Assembly: GCA_000814665.1 (NCBI GenBank)
Contig: JWIH01000012.1
Location: 124,001-188,000 of the forward strand
Direction of reading: 5' to 3'
Source of the DNA: Pseudoalteromonas flavipulchra NCIMB 2033 = ATCC BAA-314
Lineage (GTDB): Bacteria; Pseudomonadota; Gammaproteobacteria; Enterobacterales; Alteromonadaceae
Length of the DNA: 64,000 nt
In this document: positions 18,100-27,201 of the stretch, piece after piece
Position numbering within the stretch: the stretch's first letter is position 1
How the letters are laid out: every line of letters starts with the position of its first letter
Translations under genes and position numbers: made by a program
Notes under the pieces: generated by a model
Told to the model about the DNA's origin: nothing
Seen by the model: the letters and a program-made list of their open reading frames with translations, nothing else
Databases searched by the model: none

Positions 18100-19233
18100 C
18101 TATAACACAAACTCCATTAGCTCCCCACTCTCCAAATCTTCCTCCGACAGAAAAGAGTTAATTCGAAAAGGCATCCACATGTAATCGCCAGTCAAGGAGA
18201 TCTGTCCTTGGTCAATAGCATACCTCTTAAATGAGCTTGAGTGATGAAACAAAAACTGCAGGTCAATTTCCTCTTTGATCTCGTTATACTCAAACTTCAA
18301 AAAGGAGCAACTTTTATTCTTAGCACATGACTGGCAATCGCGCAGCTTAGGAAGCATCATAACTTCAGATAGCTGACCTCTTGGCGAAACAAACACTTTA
18401 ACATATTCAACATGTTCGCTTATATATTCGTTTAAACTGGAGTTTCGTCTAAAAGACACAATCAATGCATTTAGCTTCCTAAGAGCTTGTGAGTAATCAT
18501 TTGAATCTATTGGTAGATTCAATAAATTCCACGGGAGAAAGGCCCATTCAACTTTCGTTAAAAACTCAGCAACCTCACTCAGTTTGCTGAAATTTAACGT
18601 TAGCCAATTCGCCAATAAGCGCCCTAAGCAATATGGTGCATGAACTGCAAATAAGAGCTCAAGTTCCTTTGAATTATTGACCGATAATGATTCGACAGCA
18701 CCCGAAGGTCTAGTTTGTGTACACACTTCGTTAATCGGTATGCCGCCAGCTAAAATTTCTTTTACATCTTCAATAGCATGTTTATATGAAGCTCTTGTTA
18801 AGTGCCGTAAGGGCAATTCATGCAAATAGCACCAAGTGTTTCGAACCCATTGATGTTTAAAATAACCGTGTCCATACTCGAAAATGGCCTCATTAACACA
18901 TGTCTGACAAAATCGAATTTTCGTTTTATTTATCATCCGACTATCCTGCTTACCGTTGTTAAAAAATATACTCCATAGAGACATACAATAGTCATCGGAA
19001 GAGGTAAAAATGCCATCTTGGCAAGCTCGTATAGGCTCACCTACCTCTGCCGCTTCAAGCAAAATGCTATCATCAAGTCGATGAAAAATATGTTGTACTT
19101 CTTGATGGGCATAAGGAGATAAGTACCACATTCCATTTCTTGTTATCACTTTCTTAGGGTCTAGTTTCCCCGCAAATAACATCTGCTGCCGAAATAGAAA
19201 GCTTTGCAGTGATTCATCCAAAGGTATATTCAT
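18100..19233 (-). CDS. tniQ: TniQ-family protein, short form
   Basis: The 377-residue protein has the N-terminal TniQ zinc-binding region: RFCQTC (C109, C112) followed by GYFKHQWVRNTWCYLHELPL (C135, H138), and a second cysteine group near residues 290-300 (DCQSC...SC). TniQ/TnsD proteins recognise the target and recruit TnsC. It lacks the long C-terminal DNA-binding part of TnsD. It overlaps the end of the tnsD gene by four bases (ATGA), so the two are translated together. It may be an accessory to TnsD or a second target selector, as seen in other elements with two tniQ genes. Which role applies cannot be told from sequence. Confidence 0.82.
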   Translation of the reverse strand: MNIPLDESLQSFLFRQQMLFAGKLDPKKVITRNGMWYLSPYAHQEVQHIFHRLDDSILLEAAEVGEPIRACQDGIFTSSDDYCMSLWSIFFNNGKQDSRMINKTKIRFCQTCVNEAIFEYGHGYFKHQWVRNTWCYLHELPLRHLTRASYKHAIEDVKEILAGGIPINEVCTQTRPSGAVESLSVNNSKELELLFAVHAPYCLGRLLANWLTLNFSKLSEVAEFLTKVEWAFLPWNLLNLPIDSNDYSQALRKLNALIVSFRRNSSLNEYISEHVEYVKVFVSPRGQLSEVMMLPKLRDCQSCAKNKSCSFLKFEYNEIKEEIDLQFLFHHSSSFKRYAIDQGQISLTGDYMWMPFRINSFLSEEDLESGELMEFVL

Positions 19234-20813
19234 TTATTTCTTAACTTATAGTTTTCAATAATCGTCATAGCTGTTGGTAGTTTATGTCTATATCTCGTCA
19301 ACCACCCATGAGCACCTAATAACTGTTCTAACTTAGTTAAAGTTACGGATTCTGTATTCTTAGACAAAAGATCACCGAGTTGTTTTGAAAGCTTTCTATC
19401 TCTTTCTTTCCAATCAACCCTTTGGTTCCTACAGCCCTTAATCGCCGTTGGCAAAATGGTGCTCAACCAATCATGTTCGTGATTATATAACCAATAAAAA
19501 GCTGCATAATTACTTCTCTTACAATCTTGCCTAGATGCAAGCGGGTGTGTCTTAATAAAATTCATTATTGTATATTTATATCTACGACGCTTTGAGTCAG
19601 ATTTACACTTCCTTCGCCAAATCACTAGGTCAGGACAACTAGAAATAAGTTGCTCAACACTTCCACTTGATATGCCATAGCGATTAGCAATCTCGCGTCG
19701 GTGAAATCCTTTCTTAGCTAAATTTATAATATATAATTTAACTTTTTTGGTTATGATTTTCGGCTTTGATTCAAATTCAACATTTTCTTTTAGTGCTAAC
19801 GTTTTAATGTAACACCTGCTTCTACCAGTCCTCCGACTAATCTCAGCCATAGAATGACCTTCCTTTAAAAGCTTCAAGCATTGCGCTTCAATAATAGTAG
19901 GGTCTGGCTTTAGGCTTCTATTCAACACAGGCTTAACTGCCAAAAATTGAGCTACATTTAAATCCGACAGGCAGTAAGCTAATAAAAGGTGTTTGAAGGG
20001 ATGCTGATTAACATTAGGTTTCAAAAGATTAGAGAAATATTTATAATCACGCTCAGACTCAGGCATTAGCTCGGTATAAGGGAAACCCAACTCTTCAACT
20101 AATCTCGCAAGTTCAGTCGCTAGTAACCGCCTTCGAATACACCCACCTTTTGTCACATACCCTTTATCTGCCAAAATAGGTAAGTAATCATTTTTAAGCT
20201 GCTTACCTGCTTGTATTGATTGTAATATTTTTGATGTGTACTTAGCAAAACTAAAGGCTTTATCATTACAGTTGAAAGTATTGCTACTTTCACAAGGTAA
20301 CAACCCTTCGTGGACTTGACTAGCTTTATGCAAAGGTTTGTGGAGAAGCCATACTGGATGACTACAGCAACATTCAATTCCAGGTATCTGATGCTCAATA
20401 TGCCAATAGGCCACCCCAAAGTGCTTAATATCGCTCATTGCACATAAAGGGCAATATTTTAATGTTAAACATTCGTGTTCCCTAAAGTTCGCCAGCTGGC
20501 AGCTTCTGAAACCATAAGGTGTAGATAACGCTGAGTAGTAAATTTCATTACTATGCGAAGGTAAATAATGGGCAAAAAGCGGGAATAGTGTCTGAGAAAA
20601 GTATAAGCTATTTGCTGACTCCTCCGCTTTACTCGCTATTTTGATAAGATTTGACGTAAGATATGGATGGAAACTAGCTCTTGAGCTTCCAAGTAGCCAG
20701 AAATAATAATGAGGGCGACTGCTCCCCGAGATTGTCAGGCCCCGGATTAAGCGGCTAAATAATGTTTCACTAGGAAGGACTGAAGGTAATCGCAAAACAA
20801 AGTCTAAACTCAC
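19230..20813 (-). CDS. tnsD: TnsD-like target-site selector
   Basis: The 527-residue protein is close to Tn7 TnsD in size (about 508). Its N-terminus reads LPSVLPSETLFSRLIRGL, typical of TniQ proteins, followed by a zinc finger (LKYCPLCAMS, C121 and C124; then IPGIECCCSHPVW, about 145-152). The C-terminal half contains several helix-turn-helix-like repeats (EGHSMAEISRRTGRSRCYI; KKGFHRREIANRYGISSGS), expected to read the end of yhiN. It starts from a GTG. The gene is first of a two-gene operon with the short tniQ at the far left end of the element. Confidence 0.88.
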   Translation of the reverse strand: MSLDFVLRLPSVLPSETLFSRLIRGLTISGSSRPHYYFWLLGSSRASFHPYLTSNLIKIASKAEESANSLYFSQTLFPLFAHYLPSHSNEIYYSALSTPYGFRSCQLANFREHECLTLKYCPLCAMSDIKHFGVAYWHIEHQIPGIECCCSHPVWLLHKPLHKASQVHEGLLPCESSNTFNCNDKAFSFAKYTSKILQSIQAGKQLKNDYLPILADKGYVTKGGCIRRRLLATELARLVEELGFPYTELMPESERDYKYFSNLLKPNVNQHPFKHLLLAYCLSDLNVAQFLAVKPVLNRSLKPDPTIIEAQCLKLLKEGHSMAEISRRTGRSRCYIKTLALKENVEFESKPKIITKKVKLYIINLAKKGFHRREIANRYGISSGSVEQLISSCPDLVIWRRKCKSDSKRRRYKYTIMNFIKTHPLASRQDCKRSNYAAFYWLYNHEHDWLSTILPTAIKGCRNQRVDWKERDRKLSKQLGDLLSKNTESVTLTKLEQLLGAHGWLTRYRHKLPTAMTIIENYKLRNK

Positions 20814-21425
20814 TCTTGATTAATATTATTATAGACTCAAGTTTCAAGATAAAGACAGAATCTATTGTTGAGTAAAATGTTAATTAACAACAGTATTCGA
20901 TTTCCATTGTTTGAACTTACAGACATCACATGCATATTTAATAGCATTCGCGTCAGCATCACTCGCTGTTCCTTTTGGTCTATGACTTGTACTGCGAATG
21001 TTACTTATGTTCTTGTTATTAGAAACAGGTTGAAAATCCCCCGTTCGACAACTTCTTATACTTGCATTTTTCTAGGTCCATTTGCTTTGTAGTTTAATCC
21101 GCAAGCTGGTGACCAATTTCCAACTACGTCACATTCTGAATGCACCTGAATCTATTGCTCGACATCATCGTTATAGGGCCAATAACAGATGGAGATGCTA
21201 CTTTTCTGCGGACGGCTAAAGGCTTGTTCTGACTGAGCCCAAACATGAAGCATTCGGCTCAACACGTATTTTGCAAGGTAGTGTTGATAGCAGTTGGTGC
21301 ATTCTCAGTTATTTCATTGAAGTGAGAAAACTCTTTTATTTTTCTGCTAACAATGTTTATTCCCATTCTATACTACTAACAGGTCGAATTGTTTAACATA
21401 CTTAACGCCGCATACTAGGAAGGAC
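20814..21425. other. Non-coding gap between tnsD and the first cargo gene
   Basis: About 610 bases lie between divergent tnsD and the hybrid kinase gene. No supported gene is seen; a 75-codon frame at 20865-21092 has no ribosome site or family resemblance. It should contain promoters for both directions, none of which I can identify with confidence. Confidence 0.5.
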
Positions 21426-23858
21426 ATGGTAAGTAAAAATCAACTTGAATTAGAAAAAGAAATCCACAGTCTTAAATCTCAACTAGCTGAGACTTCTTTT
21501 GAAAGAGACAAGTATAAAAAGCTGTTCGAGGCTTCAGGAGATGCATTATCTATTCTAGACCTCAATACAGGTAAGTTCATAGAATGTAATCAAGCTGCTG
21601 TGGATTTACACGGTATCAAAAGTAAAAGTGAGTTTTTGTCATTATCACCAGCGGATATTTCCCCAAAGTATCAACCTTGCGGCCGTACTTCCGAAGAACT
21701 TGCGATGGAGTACATAAGAAACTCTCTGACCGAAGGGCCTCAGCTTTTTCAGTGGAGCCACTCTAATTTAAATGGCTCAACATTCCCCTGCTTGATATCA
21801 CTTACAGCTGTCCAGATCCAAGGCGAACAGTTAGTTCTTGCAATCGGAAGGGATATATCTGAATTAATTGATGCTAAAGAACAGCTAAAAAAAGCAAACA
21901 CCAATATCAAACGTTATAAAACAGCTTACCAAAAGGAAAAGATGAAGTTTGAACGCTTTGTCAACTTAGCACCGATTGGTATTGCTGTTAATACACTAAA
22001 AGACGGTACATTTCACTATGTAAACAATGAGTTTAGTCGAATGACTGGATACTCTGTAGATGAGTTGAATAATACTGACTATTGGCAAATTACCCCTCCG
22101 AAATACCAAGAGGAAGAGCAAAAGCAACTAATTAACTTGAAAGAACAAGGGAGATACGGACCATATAAAAAGGAGTATATTCATAAAAGTGGTCGCACTT
22201 TTCCCGTTCTATTATCTGGTATAAGAGTGACTGATGAGAATGGCGAGAACTCTATTTGGTCAGTCATTCAAGATATATCTCCGCAAAAAAAAGCTGAAGA
22301 ACAGCTTAGAATTGCAAGAAATAAAGCTGATTCTATGGCACTTAGAATGCAATTAGCCAACAATTCAGCTCAAATAGGTGTATGGGAGTGGGACTTAGTC
22401 ACAAATGAACTGATCTGGGATGAGCTAATGTTCAAGCTCTATGGAATATCAGAAGTGCAGTTTACAAAAGTCTATGATGCTTGGGCTAATGCTGTACATC
22501 CTGATGATATAGATTTTGCAAGCGCACAGTTACAAGCAGCAATAGCTGGTACCGGAGTTTATGAGCCAGAATTCAGAGTTATACACCCAAATGGTGAGGT
22601 CAGAACAATCAAAGCAAGTGCGGAAGTTATTAGAGAGAATGGAAAGGCAATAAAAGTTGTTGGCGTAAATTATGACGTTACTGAAAAAATAGAAGCAATG
22701 GAAACTTCTGAAACGGCTAGACAAGCAGCTGAACACTCATCTAAGGCAAAAAGTGATTTTCTGGCTAATATGAGCCATGAAATCCGAACGCCAATGAACG
22801 CCATCCTAGGCGGTCTACAGCTACTCGAAAATGCTAATTTAGAACCCGACTTAGAGAAAGTATTAGCTAATGCTGTATATTCTGCCAAAAGCTTACTTAC
22901 CATCATTAACGATATTTTGGATTATTCAAAAATTGAATCAAATAAAATTGAGCTGGAAAGTACTGAAATCTCAATTTTAGAAATTTTGGAATCGGTTAAG
23001 TATGACTTAGATGCCTTGGTCAGTAACAAAGGTATAGATTTCGCCGTAATAGTAGATAATAGCTTCGAAGATGGGTGGCTTGGTGACCTAGTTCGAGTAA
23101 AGCAGATTGTACTTAATTTGGCATCTAACGCTGTTAAGTTTACCAACAGTGGAGAGGTCAAAATAGTTGTTAGCTGTCGCACTTATAATGACAAAAAAGC
23201 AATTTATTTAAGTGTCCAAGACTCTGGTATTGGAATGAATGAAGATGCGCAAAAACGTATTTTTGAGCGTTTTTCCCAAGCTGATACCTCAACAACTAGG
23301 AAGTATGGTGGTACTGGTTTAGGTATGTCAATAACCGTAAGTCTCATTAAGCTAATGAATGGCAATATAAATTTAATTAGTGAGGCAGGTAAAGGCACAA
23401 ATGTTGATATCATTTTACCGTTAGAGAGAGCGAAAAATTTATCAAAACCTGCCCACAAAAAATCGTTCACACCGCCCAATCTAGAGAACACTCATATCTT
23501 GATTGCGGAGGATAATAAAATTAACCAAATTTTAATCAAAACCATGCTTAAAGAGACAAACGCTACATATGTGATCGTTGAGAATGGTATATTGGCATTA
23601 GAAGCACTCAAAGAAAAAGCATTTGATTTAATACTTATGGATATACATATGCCTTTCATGGATGGAGTCGGCGCAATAAAAGCAATACGAAAGGAGGGTA
23701 ACCTGATTCCTGCTATTGCTCTAACTGCAAACGTTATGGTTGAAGATGTTAAACACTATATGGAAATAGGCTTTAATGCTCATATTGCAAAACCAATTGA
23801 ACTCCCTGTTCTATACGGTATTTTAGCCGATTATGCTAAATCAGGAGGCTTAAGCTGA
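21426..23858 (+). CDS. Soluble multi-PAS hybrid histidine kinase
   Basis: The 810-residue protein has, in order: a short coiled coil, three PAS domains (about 35-150, 175-290 and 305-425; the second includes GIAVNTLKDGTFHYVNNEFS), a HisKA domain with the phospho-acceptor His in MSHEIRTPMNAI (about 457), an HATPase domain (NLASNAVKFTN N-box, GTGLGMSI G-box), and a C-terminal receiver with the phospho-Asp in LILMDIHMPFMDG. There is no membrane segment, so it senses a cytoplasmic signal. It converges on the signalling operon, 13 bases from the REC-GGDEF-EAL stop. Its start has GGAAGGAC just upstream. As transposon cargo it probably feeds the neighbouring c-di-GMP enzymes. Confidence 0.9.
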   Translation: MVSKNQLELEKEIHSLKSQLAETSFERDKYKKLFEASGDALSILDLNTGKFIECNQAAVDLHGIKSKSEFLSLSPADISPKYQPCGRTSEELAMEYIRNSLTEGPQLFQWSHSNLNGSTFPCLISLTAVQIQGEQLVLAIGRDISELIDAKEQLKKANTNIKRYKTAYQKEKMKFERFVNLAPIGIAVNTLKDGTFHYVNNEFSRMTGYSVDELNNTDYWQITPPKYQEEEQKQLINLKEQGRYGPYKKEYIHKSGRTFPVLLSGIRVTDENGENSIWSVIQDISPQKKAEEQLRIARNKADSMALRMQLANNSAQIGVWEWDLVTNELIWDELMFKLYGISEVQFTKVYDAWANAVHPDDIDFASAQLQAAIAGTGVYEPEFRVIHPNGEVRTIKASAEVIRENGKAIKVVGVNYDVTEKIEAMETSETARQAAEHSSKAKSDFLANMSHEIRTPMNAILGGLQLLENANLEPDLEKVLANAVYSAKSLLTIINDILDYSKIESNKIELESTEISILEILESVKYDLDALVSNKGIDFAVIVDNSFEDGWLGDLVRVKQIVLNLASNAVKFTNSGEVKIVVSCRTYNDKKAIYLSVQDSGIGMNEDAQKRIFERFSQADTSTTRKYGGTGLGMSITVSLIKLMNGNINLISEAGKGTNVDIILPLERAKNLSKPAHKKSFTPPNLENTHILIAEDNKINQILIKTMLKETNATYVIVENGILALEALKEKAFDLILMDIHMPFMDGVGAIKAIRKEGNLIPAIALTANVMVEDVKHYMEIGFNAHIAKPIELPVLYGILADYAKSGGLS

Positions 23859-23871
23859 ATAAACCTTAACT

Positions 23872-25587
23872 TTACCTTACAAGCTCTTTATTCAATGACT
23901 TAATTGTCCTTAAAATGTTCTTTTCGGATATAGGGCTTGAAAAGTAGTAACCTTGAATTTTATCAACTTTTACTTCTTTACAGACATAATATTGCTGGTA
24001 ATTCTCTACCCCCTCTACAATAATGCTTAATTGCAAACTCTTAAGCATGTTCACTAAACCCAAAAAAACTCGCTTTCCGCGCTCCTCAACTCCAATTCTA
24101 TCTGTCAAAGATTTATCTACTTTAACAATATCAATAGGATAATTAAGTAAGTGCGAAATTGAAGAGTAGCCTGTACCAAAGTCATCTAATGCAATCTTAC
24201 ATCCAAGCTCTTTAATACGTTGAAGGCTCGAGCTTACTCGCTTACTTTCAGTTAATAGCGCCGTTTCAGTTAGCTCAAAAGTAAACAAACTGCCGTCGAT
24301 GTCTATACGCTTAAGGCAATCATTTATATATGCAGGTAGGGAAATATCTTCAAGTTGCAGTGGAGAGAGGTTTATTGCTAAGCGAACGGGATACCCAAGC
24401 TTAGTATTTACTTCCTTTAGCGTAGTAATTGCACGTTCGATAATCCATTTGCCTAACGGCTCTATCAGCTTGGATTCTTCTGCTATCGTAATAAACTCTT
24501 GAGGATTGCTAGTGAATTTGGCAGTAGGCCACCTAATTAAAGCTTCGAGTGAAACAACTTTGGGTAACTGAATATCTACAATAGGTTGAAATGCAAGTTC
24601 CAATTCCTGCCTTTCAATTGCTCCTCTTAAATCTTGTTCTACATTGTATTTCATTTGAAACTCTGTCTGCATGTTATCTTCAAATATACAAGCAGAAGAG
24701 CTTTGCGCTGATTTTGCTCTAAATAGCGCGATATCAGCAAACCGTATTAAGTCATTGGAATCACTACCATTTAGAGGATACAGTGAAATTCCCATCCTAA
24801 TTTGGCAGTAAACGTCCTGAGACTGGATTGAATAAACTCGACTTAGTACCCTAATGAGTTTTTCAGCTTCAATTTTTATCTGTAAAGGGTTATCACATGA
24901 GACCATCAAACAGGCAAATTCATCTCCACCGAAGCGACTTACTATATCCTCTTGTCTAGTATGTCTCTTGAAGCTTGCTCCAAGCTCAATAAGAAGCTGA
25001 TCTGCCACTTCATGACCAAAACGGTCATTAATCTTTTTAAAGTTAACAATATCGGCTACAAGAACACCTGCACATTTATAGCGCTTTTTATCTGCCTGCA
25101 TCAACCTTTGACAAGTTTCCTCAAAATAATAGCGGTTATACAAACCTGTTAACGAGTCAAGTTCAGCTAATTGTTTTACTTGAAGGTAACTTGTATGTAG
25201 TTGCTTTTCTAACTCAAAACGCTTTTTTGCTTGCAGAATAGAGCGCGTTAAAAGTGACGCTGTAACCTCTTCTTTGAGGAGAAAGTCTTGCACGCCTAGA
25301 TCTAGGCATTTTAGTATCAACTCTTCTGAATGTGAATTACTAATCATCACTATTGTAAGCTCTTTTATATGATTGATACGCTTTAGTTCAATTAGCAAAT
25401 CCAGGCCATTTTTTGAGGGCATATTGTAGTCAAGAAGTAGCAAGTCAAAGCAAAGCTCTTCTAGTGCAAATATTCCCTCTTCTACTGTGCTAACCTCTGT
25501 CAATTGGTGTTCAATTCCTCCTTTTATTAGAGAGCGACGGATCATCTTGCGATCAACAATATCATCGTCAACAAGCAGTATATTCAT
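23872..25587 (-). CDS. Response regulator with GGDEF and EAL domains
   Basis: The 571-residue protein is REC (residues 1-125, phospho-Asp in LLLLDYNMPSKNG), GGDEF (about 145-300) and EAL (about 320-560). The cyclase motif RFGGDEF is intact, with an RxxD inhibitory site (RQED) five residues before it. The phosphodiesterase motifs are also intact: SLEALIRW, FELTET, DDFGTGYSS, KVDKSL, VEGVEN and QGYYF. It may therefore make and break cyclic di-GMP, with phosphorylation of REC as the switch. It is the last gene of the five-gene operon, 11 bases after the stand-alone receiver, and has GAGGTGATG over its start. Confidence 0.93.
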   Translation of the reverse strand: MNILLVDDDIVDRKMIRRSLIKGGIEHQLTEVSTVEEGIFALEELCFDLLLLDYNMPSKNGLDLLIELKRINHIKELTIVMISNSHSEELILKCLDLGVQDFLLKEEVTASLLTRSILQAKKRFELEKQLHTSYLQVKQLAELDSLTGLYNRYYFEETCQRLMQADKKRYKCAGVLVADIVNFKKINDRFGHEVADQLLIELGASFKRHTRQEDIVSRFGGDEFACLMVSCDNPLQIKIEAEKLIRVLSRVYSIQSQDVYCQIRMGISLYPLNGSDSNDLIRFADIALFRAKSAQSSSACIFEDNMQTEFQMKYNVEQDLRGAIERQELELAFQPIVDIQLPKVVSLEALIRWPTAKFTSNPQEFITIAEESKLIEPLGKWIIERAITTLKEVNTKLGYPVRLAINLSPLQLEDISLPAYINDCLKRIDIDGSLFTFELTETALLTESKRVSSSLQRIKELGCKIALDDFGTGYSSISHLLNYPIDIVKVDKSLTDRIGVEERGKRVFLGLVNMLKSLQLSIIVEGVENYQQYYVCKEVKVDKIQGYYFSSPISEKNILRTIKSLNKELVR

Positions 25588-25598
25588 ACATCACCTCG

Positions 25599-26018
25599 CT
25601 ACTTCGTTGGGAATTGTACAATACGCCAATATCCATCTAACATATCAACAAGGCTCATCATAGAGTCGCTTGCTTCTTCTTTTAGGAAATATCCAGCCAC
25701 ATTTTTTTCGTAGCTATAGTGAATATCATCTTCATCTTTTGAGGTGGTTAACACAAACACAACCGTGTCTTTTAACTCGCTGTCGGCTCTCAGCTTTTCT
25801 AGGAATTCAAGCCCCCCCATTCGAGGCATTTTCAGGTCTAGTAAAATAATATAGGGATATCCAATTTTTTTACCTTTCAGAAGCTCTAGTGCCTCCACAC
25901 CATCAATAGCTCTAACCATTGGGTTCATGATTTTTCGTTTAGAAAAGCTTCGCTTTACTGTCATATAATCAATGTCATCATCTTCAACAACTAATACCGT
26001 AATATCATTATCTTGCAT
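25599..26018 (-). CDS. Stand-alone receiver protein, Rcp1-like
   Basis: The 139-residue protein is a single receiver domain: acidic pocket VVEDDDIDY, phospho-Asp in IILLDLKMPRMGG, Thr in FVLTTSKDEDD and conserved Lys in GYFLKEE. The pattern is that of Rcp1-like receivers, which pair with PAS or phytochrome-type kinases. The matching kinase gene lies directly upstream (11 bases). With no output domain it probably shuttles phosphate or acts by protein contact. It sits between kinase and REC-GGDEF-EAL in the operon. Confidence 0.9.
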   Translation of the reverse strand: MQDNDITVLVVEDDDIDYMTVKRSFSKRKIMNPMVRAIDGVEALELLKGKKIGYPYIILLDLKMPRMGGLEFLEKLRADSELKDTVVFVLTTSKDEDDIHYSYEKNVAGYFLKEEASDSMMSLVDMLDGYWRIVQFPTK

Positions 26019-26029
26019 TGAAATTATAC

Positions 26030-27112
26030 CTAATTGGGGTTAACTATGGTGTCTACTTTTGGCCACCTAACGACAAACTCTGTTCCAATATTACTATCTA
26101 CAATATTTATTGAACCGCCATAATGGTTGAGTACTTTCTTTATTATCGCCAAGCCCATCCCACTACCTTCTTGCTGATCTCGTGGCTTCAGCGTTTGGAA
26201 CATTTCAAATACTTTTTGTCGATATTCAGTAGGGATCCCTGGACCATCATCAATAAAGTGCATTTCATATTCATTAGAGCTTTCTTTTACTTGAATAATT
26301 AGTGATCCACTTTTCCGGTCATGATGCTTGAGTGCATTGCTAATTAAATTGCGGGTGATCACTTCTAGTGCTGTCTTCGGAAGGGTTACTTTTATTGGTG
26401 TACACTCCAGTTTCAACACCAACTCAATATCAATAGAGTCATATATCTCTTTGGTAAACTCACCGAACTCAAATGTTTCTATTTCGCTGTGCTTTCGATT
26501 TACTCGGGAATAGATTAGCAAGTCGTGTAGTAACTTGCTCATACGAGCAACTCGCTGTTGAATTAAGTCAAAGTTTTCCTTAGCACCTTCAGGAAGCTCA
26601 TCGCCGAAATCCTCATCAATCCAAGTAACCAACTTCGAAATCGCATTTAACGGCGCTTTTAAATCATGTGATGCAATATAAGCAAACTCGTCTAGTGCAT
26701 CATTGGACCTTTTTAATTGTGCCACCAAATGCTCTCTTTCAGTCACATCACTTGAGAGCCCGAGAATAAATACAGCCCCTTTTGAGTTAAAGAATCTCTT
26801 TTTTCGAGTGTATAAAGTTCTTACACCTCCATCAGGAAACGTAATTGTTTCCAAGCATTCAGCATATCCCAATTCCAATGCTTTCTTATCATCTTTGATA
26901 AATTCTTGAACTTCTTCAGGATTGTAGGACTCAAGTGTAGTGAATCCTATTATCTTTTCCCTTGCTTCTGAGGGGTACATAGAGCGAAATGCGCTATTCG
27001 CTTTTACGATCCTAAGTTTATCGTCCTTAATGAATGCATAGTCTGGAATATTGTCAAAAATGAGGTCTGACAATGAGTCGTCACCAACAAATTGCTCTGC
27101 TTTTTCATCCAT
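26030..27112 (-). CDS. PAS-domain sensor histidine kinase
   Basis: The 360-residue protein has one PAS domain (about 15-135; IPDYAFIKDDKLRIVKANSA), a HisKA domain with His in YIASHDLKAPLNAI, and an HATPase domain (NLISNALKHHD, DDGPGIP, GSGMGLAII). There is no membrane segment or receiver. I chose the ATG at 27112, which has AAGGAG six bases upstream; a longer frame to 27181 is weaker. It is third in the operon and probably phosphorylates the receiver encoded just downstream. Confidence 0.9.
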   Translation of the reverse strand: MDEKAEQFVGDDSLSDLIFDNIPDYAFIKDDKLRIVKANSAFRSMYPSEAREKIIGFTTLESYNPEEVQEFIKDDKKALELGYAECLETITFPDGGVRTLYTRKKRFFNSKGAVFILGLSSDVTEREHLVAQLKRSNDALDEFAYIASHDLKAPLNAISKLVTWIDEDFGDELPEGAKENFDLIQQRVARMSKLLHDLLIYSRVNRKHSEIETFEFGEFTKEIYDSIDIELVLKLECTPIKVTLPKTALEVITRNLISNALKHHDRKSGSLIIQVKESSNEYEMHFIDDGPGIPTEYRQKVFEMFQTLKPRDQQEGSGMGLAIIKKVLNHYGGSINIVDSNIGTEFVVRWPKVDTIVNPN

Positions 27113-27201
27113 GCCAATCTCCTTTATTTTCTTATTACTTATAAAAGGGCATTTTATCTTTATAGACTCTGGTGTAGACAATGCAAGGAAACTACTTGAA
27201 T

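Noticed and set aside
17873..18100. A CRISPR array or guide-RNA locus near the left end, as in CRISPR-associated Tn7-like elements
   Set aside because: The region holds only the two TnsB-type repeats; no spaced direct repeats and no Cas gene occur in the element.
20865..21092. 75-codon frame between tnsD and the hybrid kinase gene
   Set aside because: No ribosome site, no family resemblance, unusual residue make-up; likely chance in an AT-rich gap.
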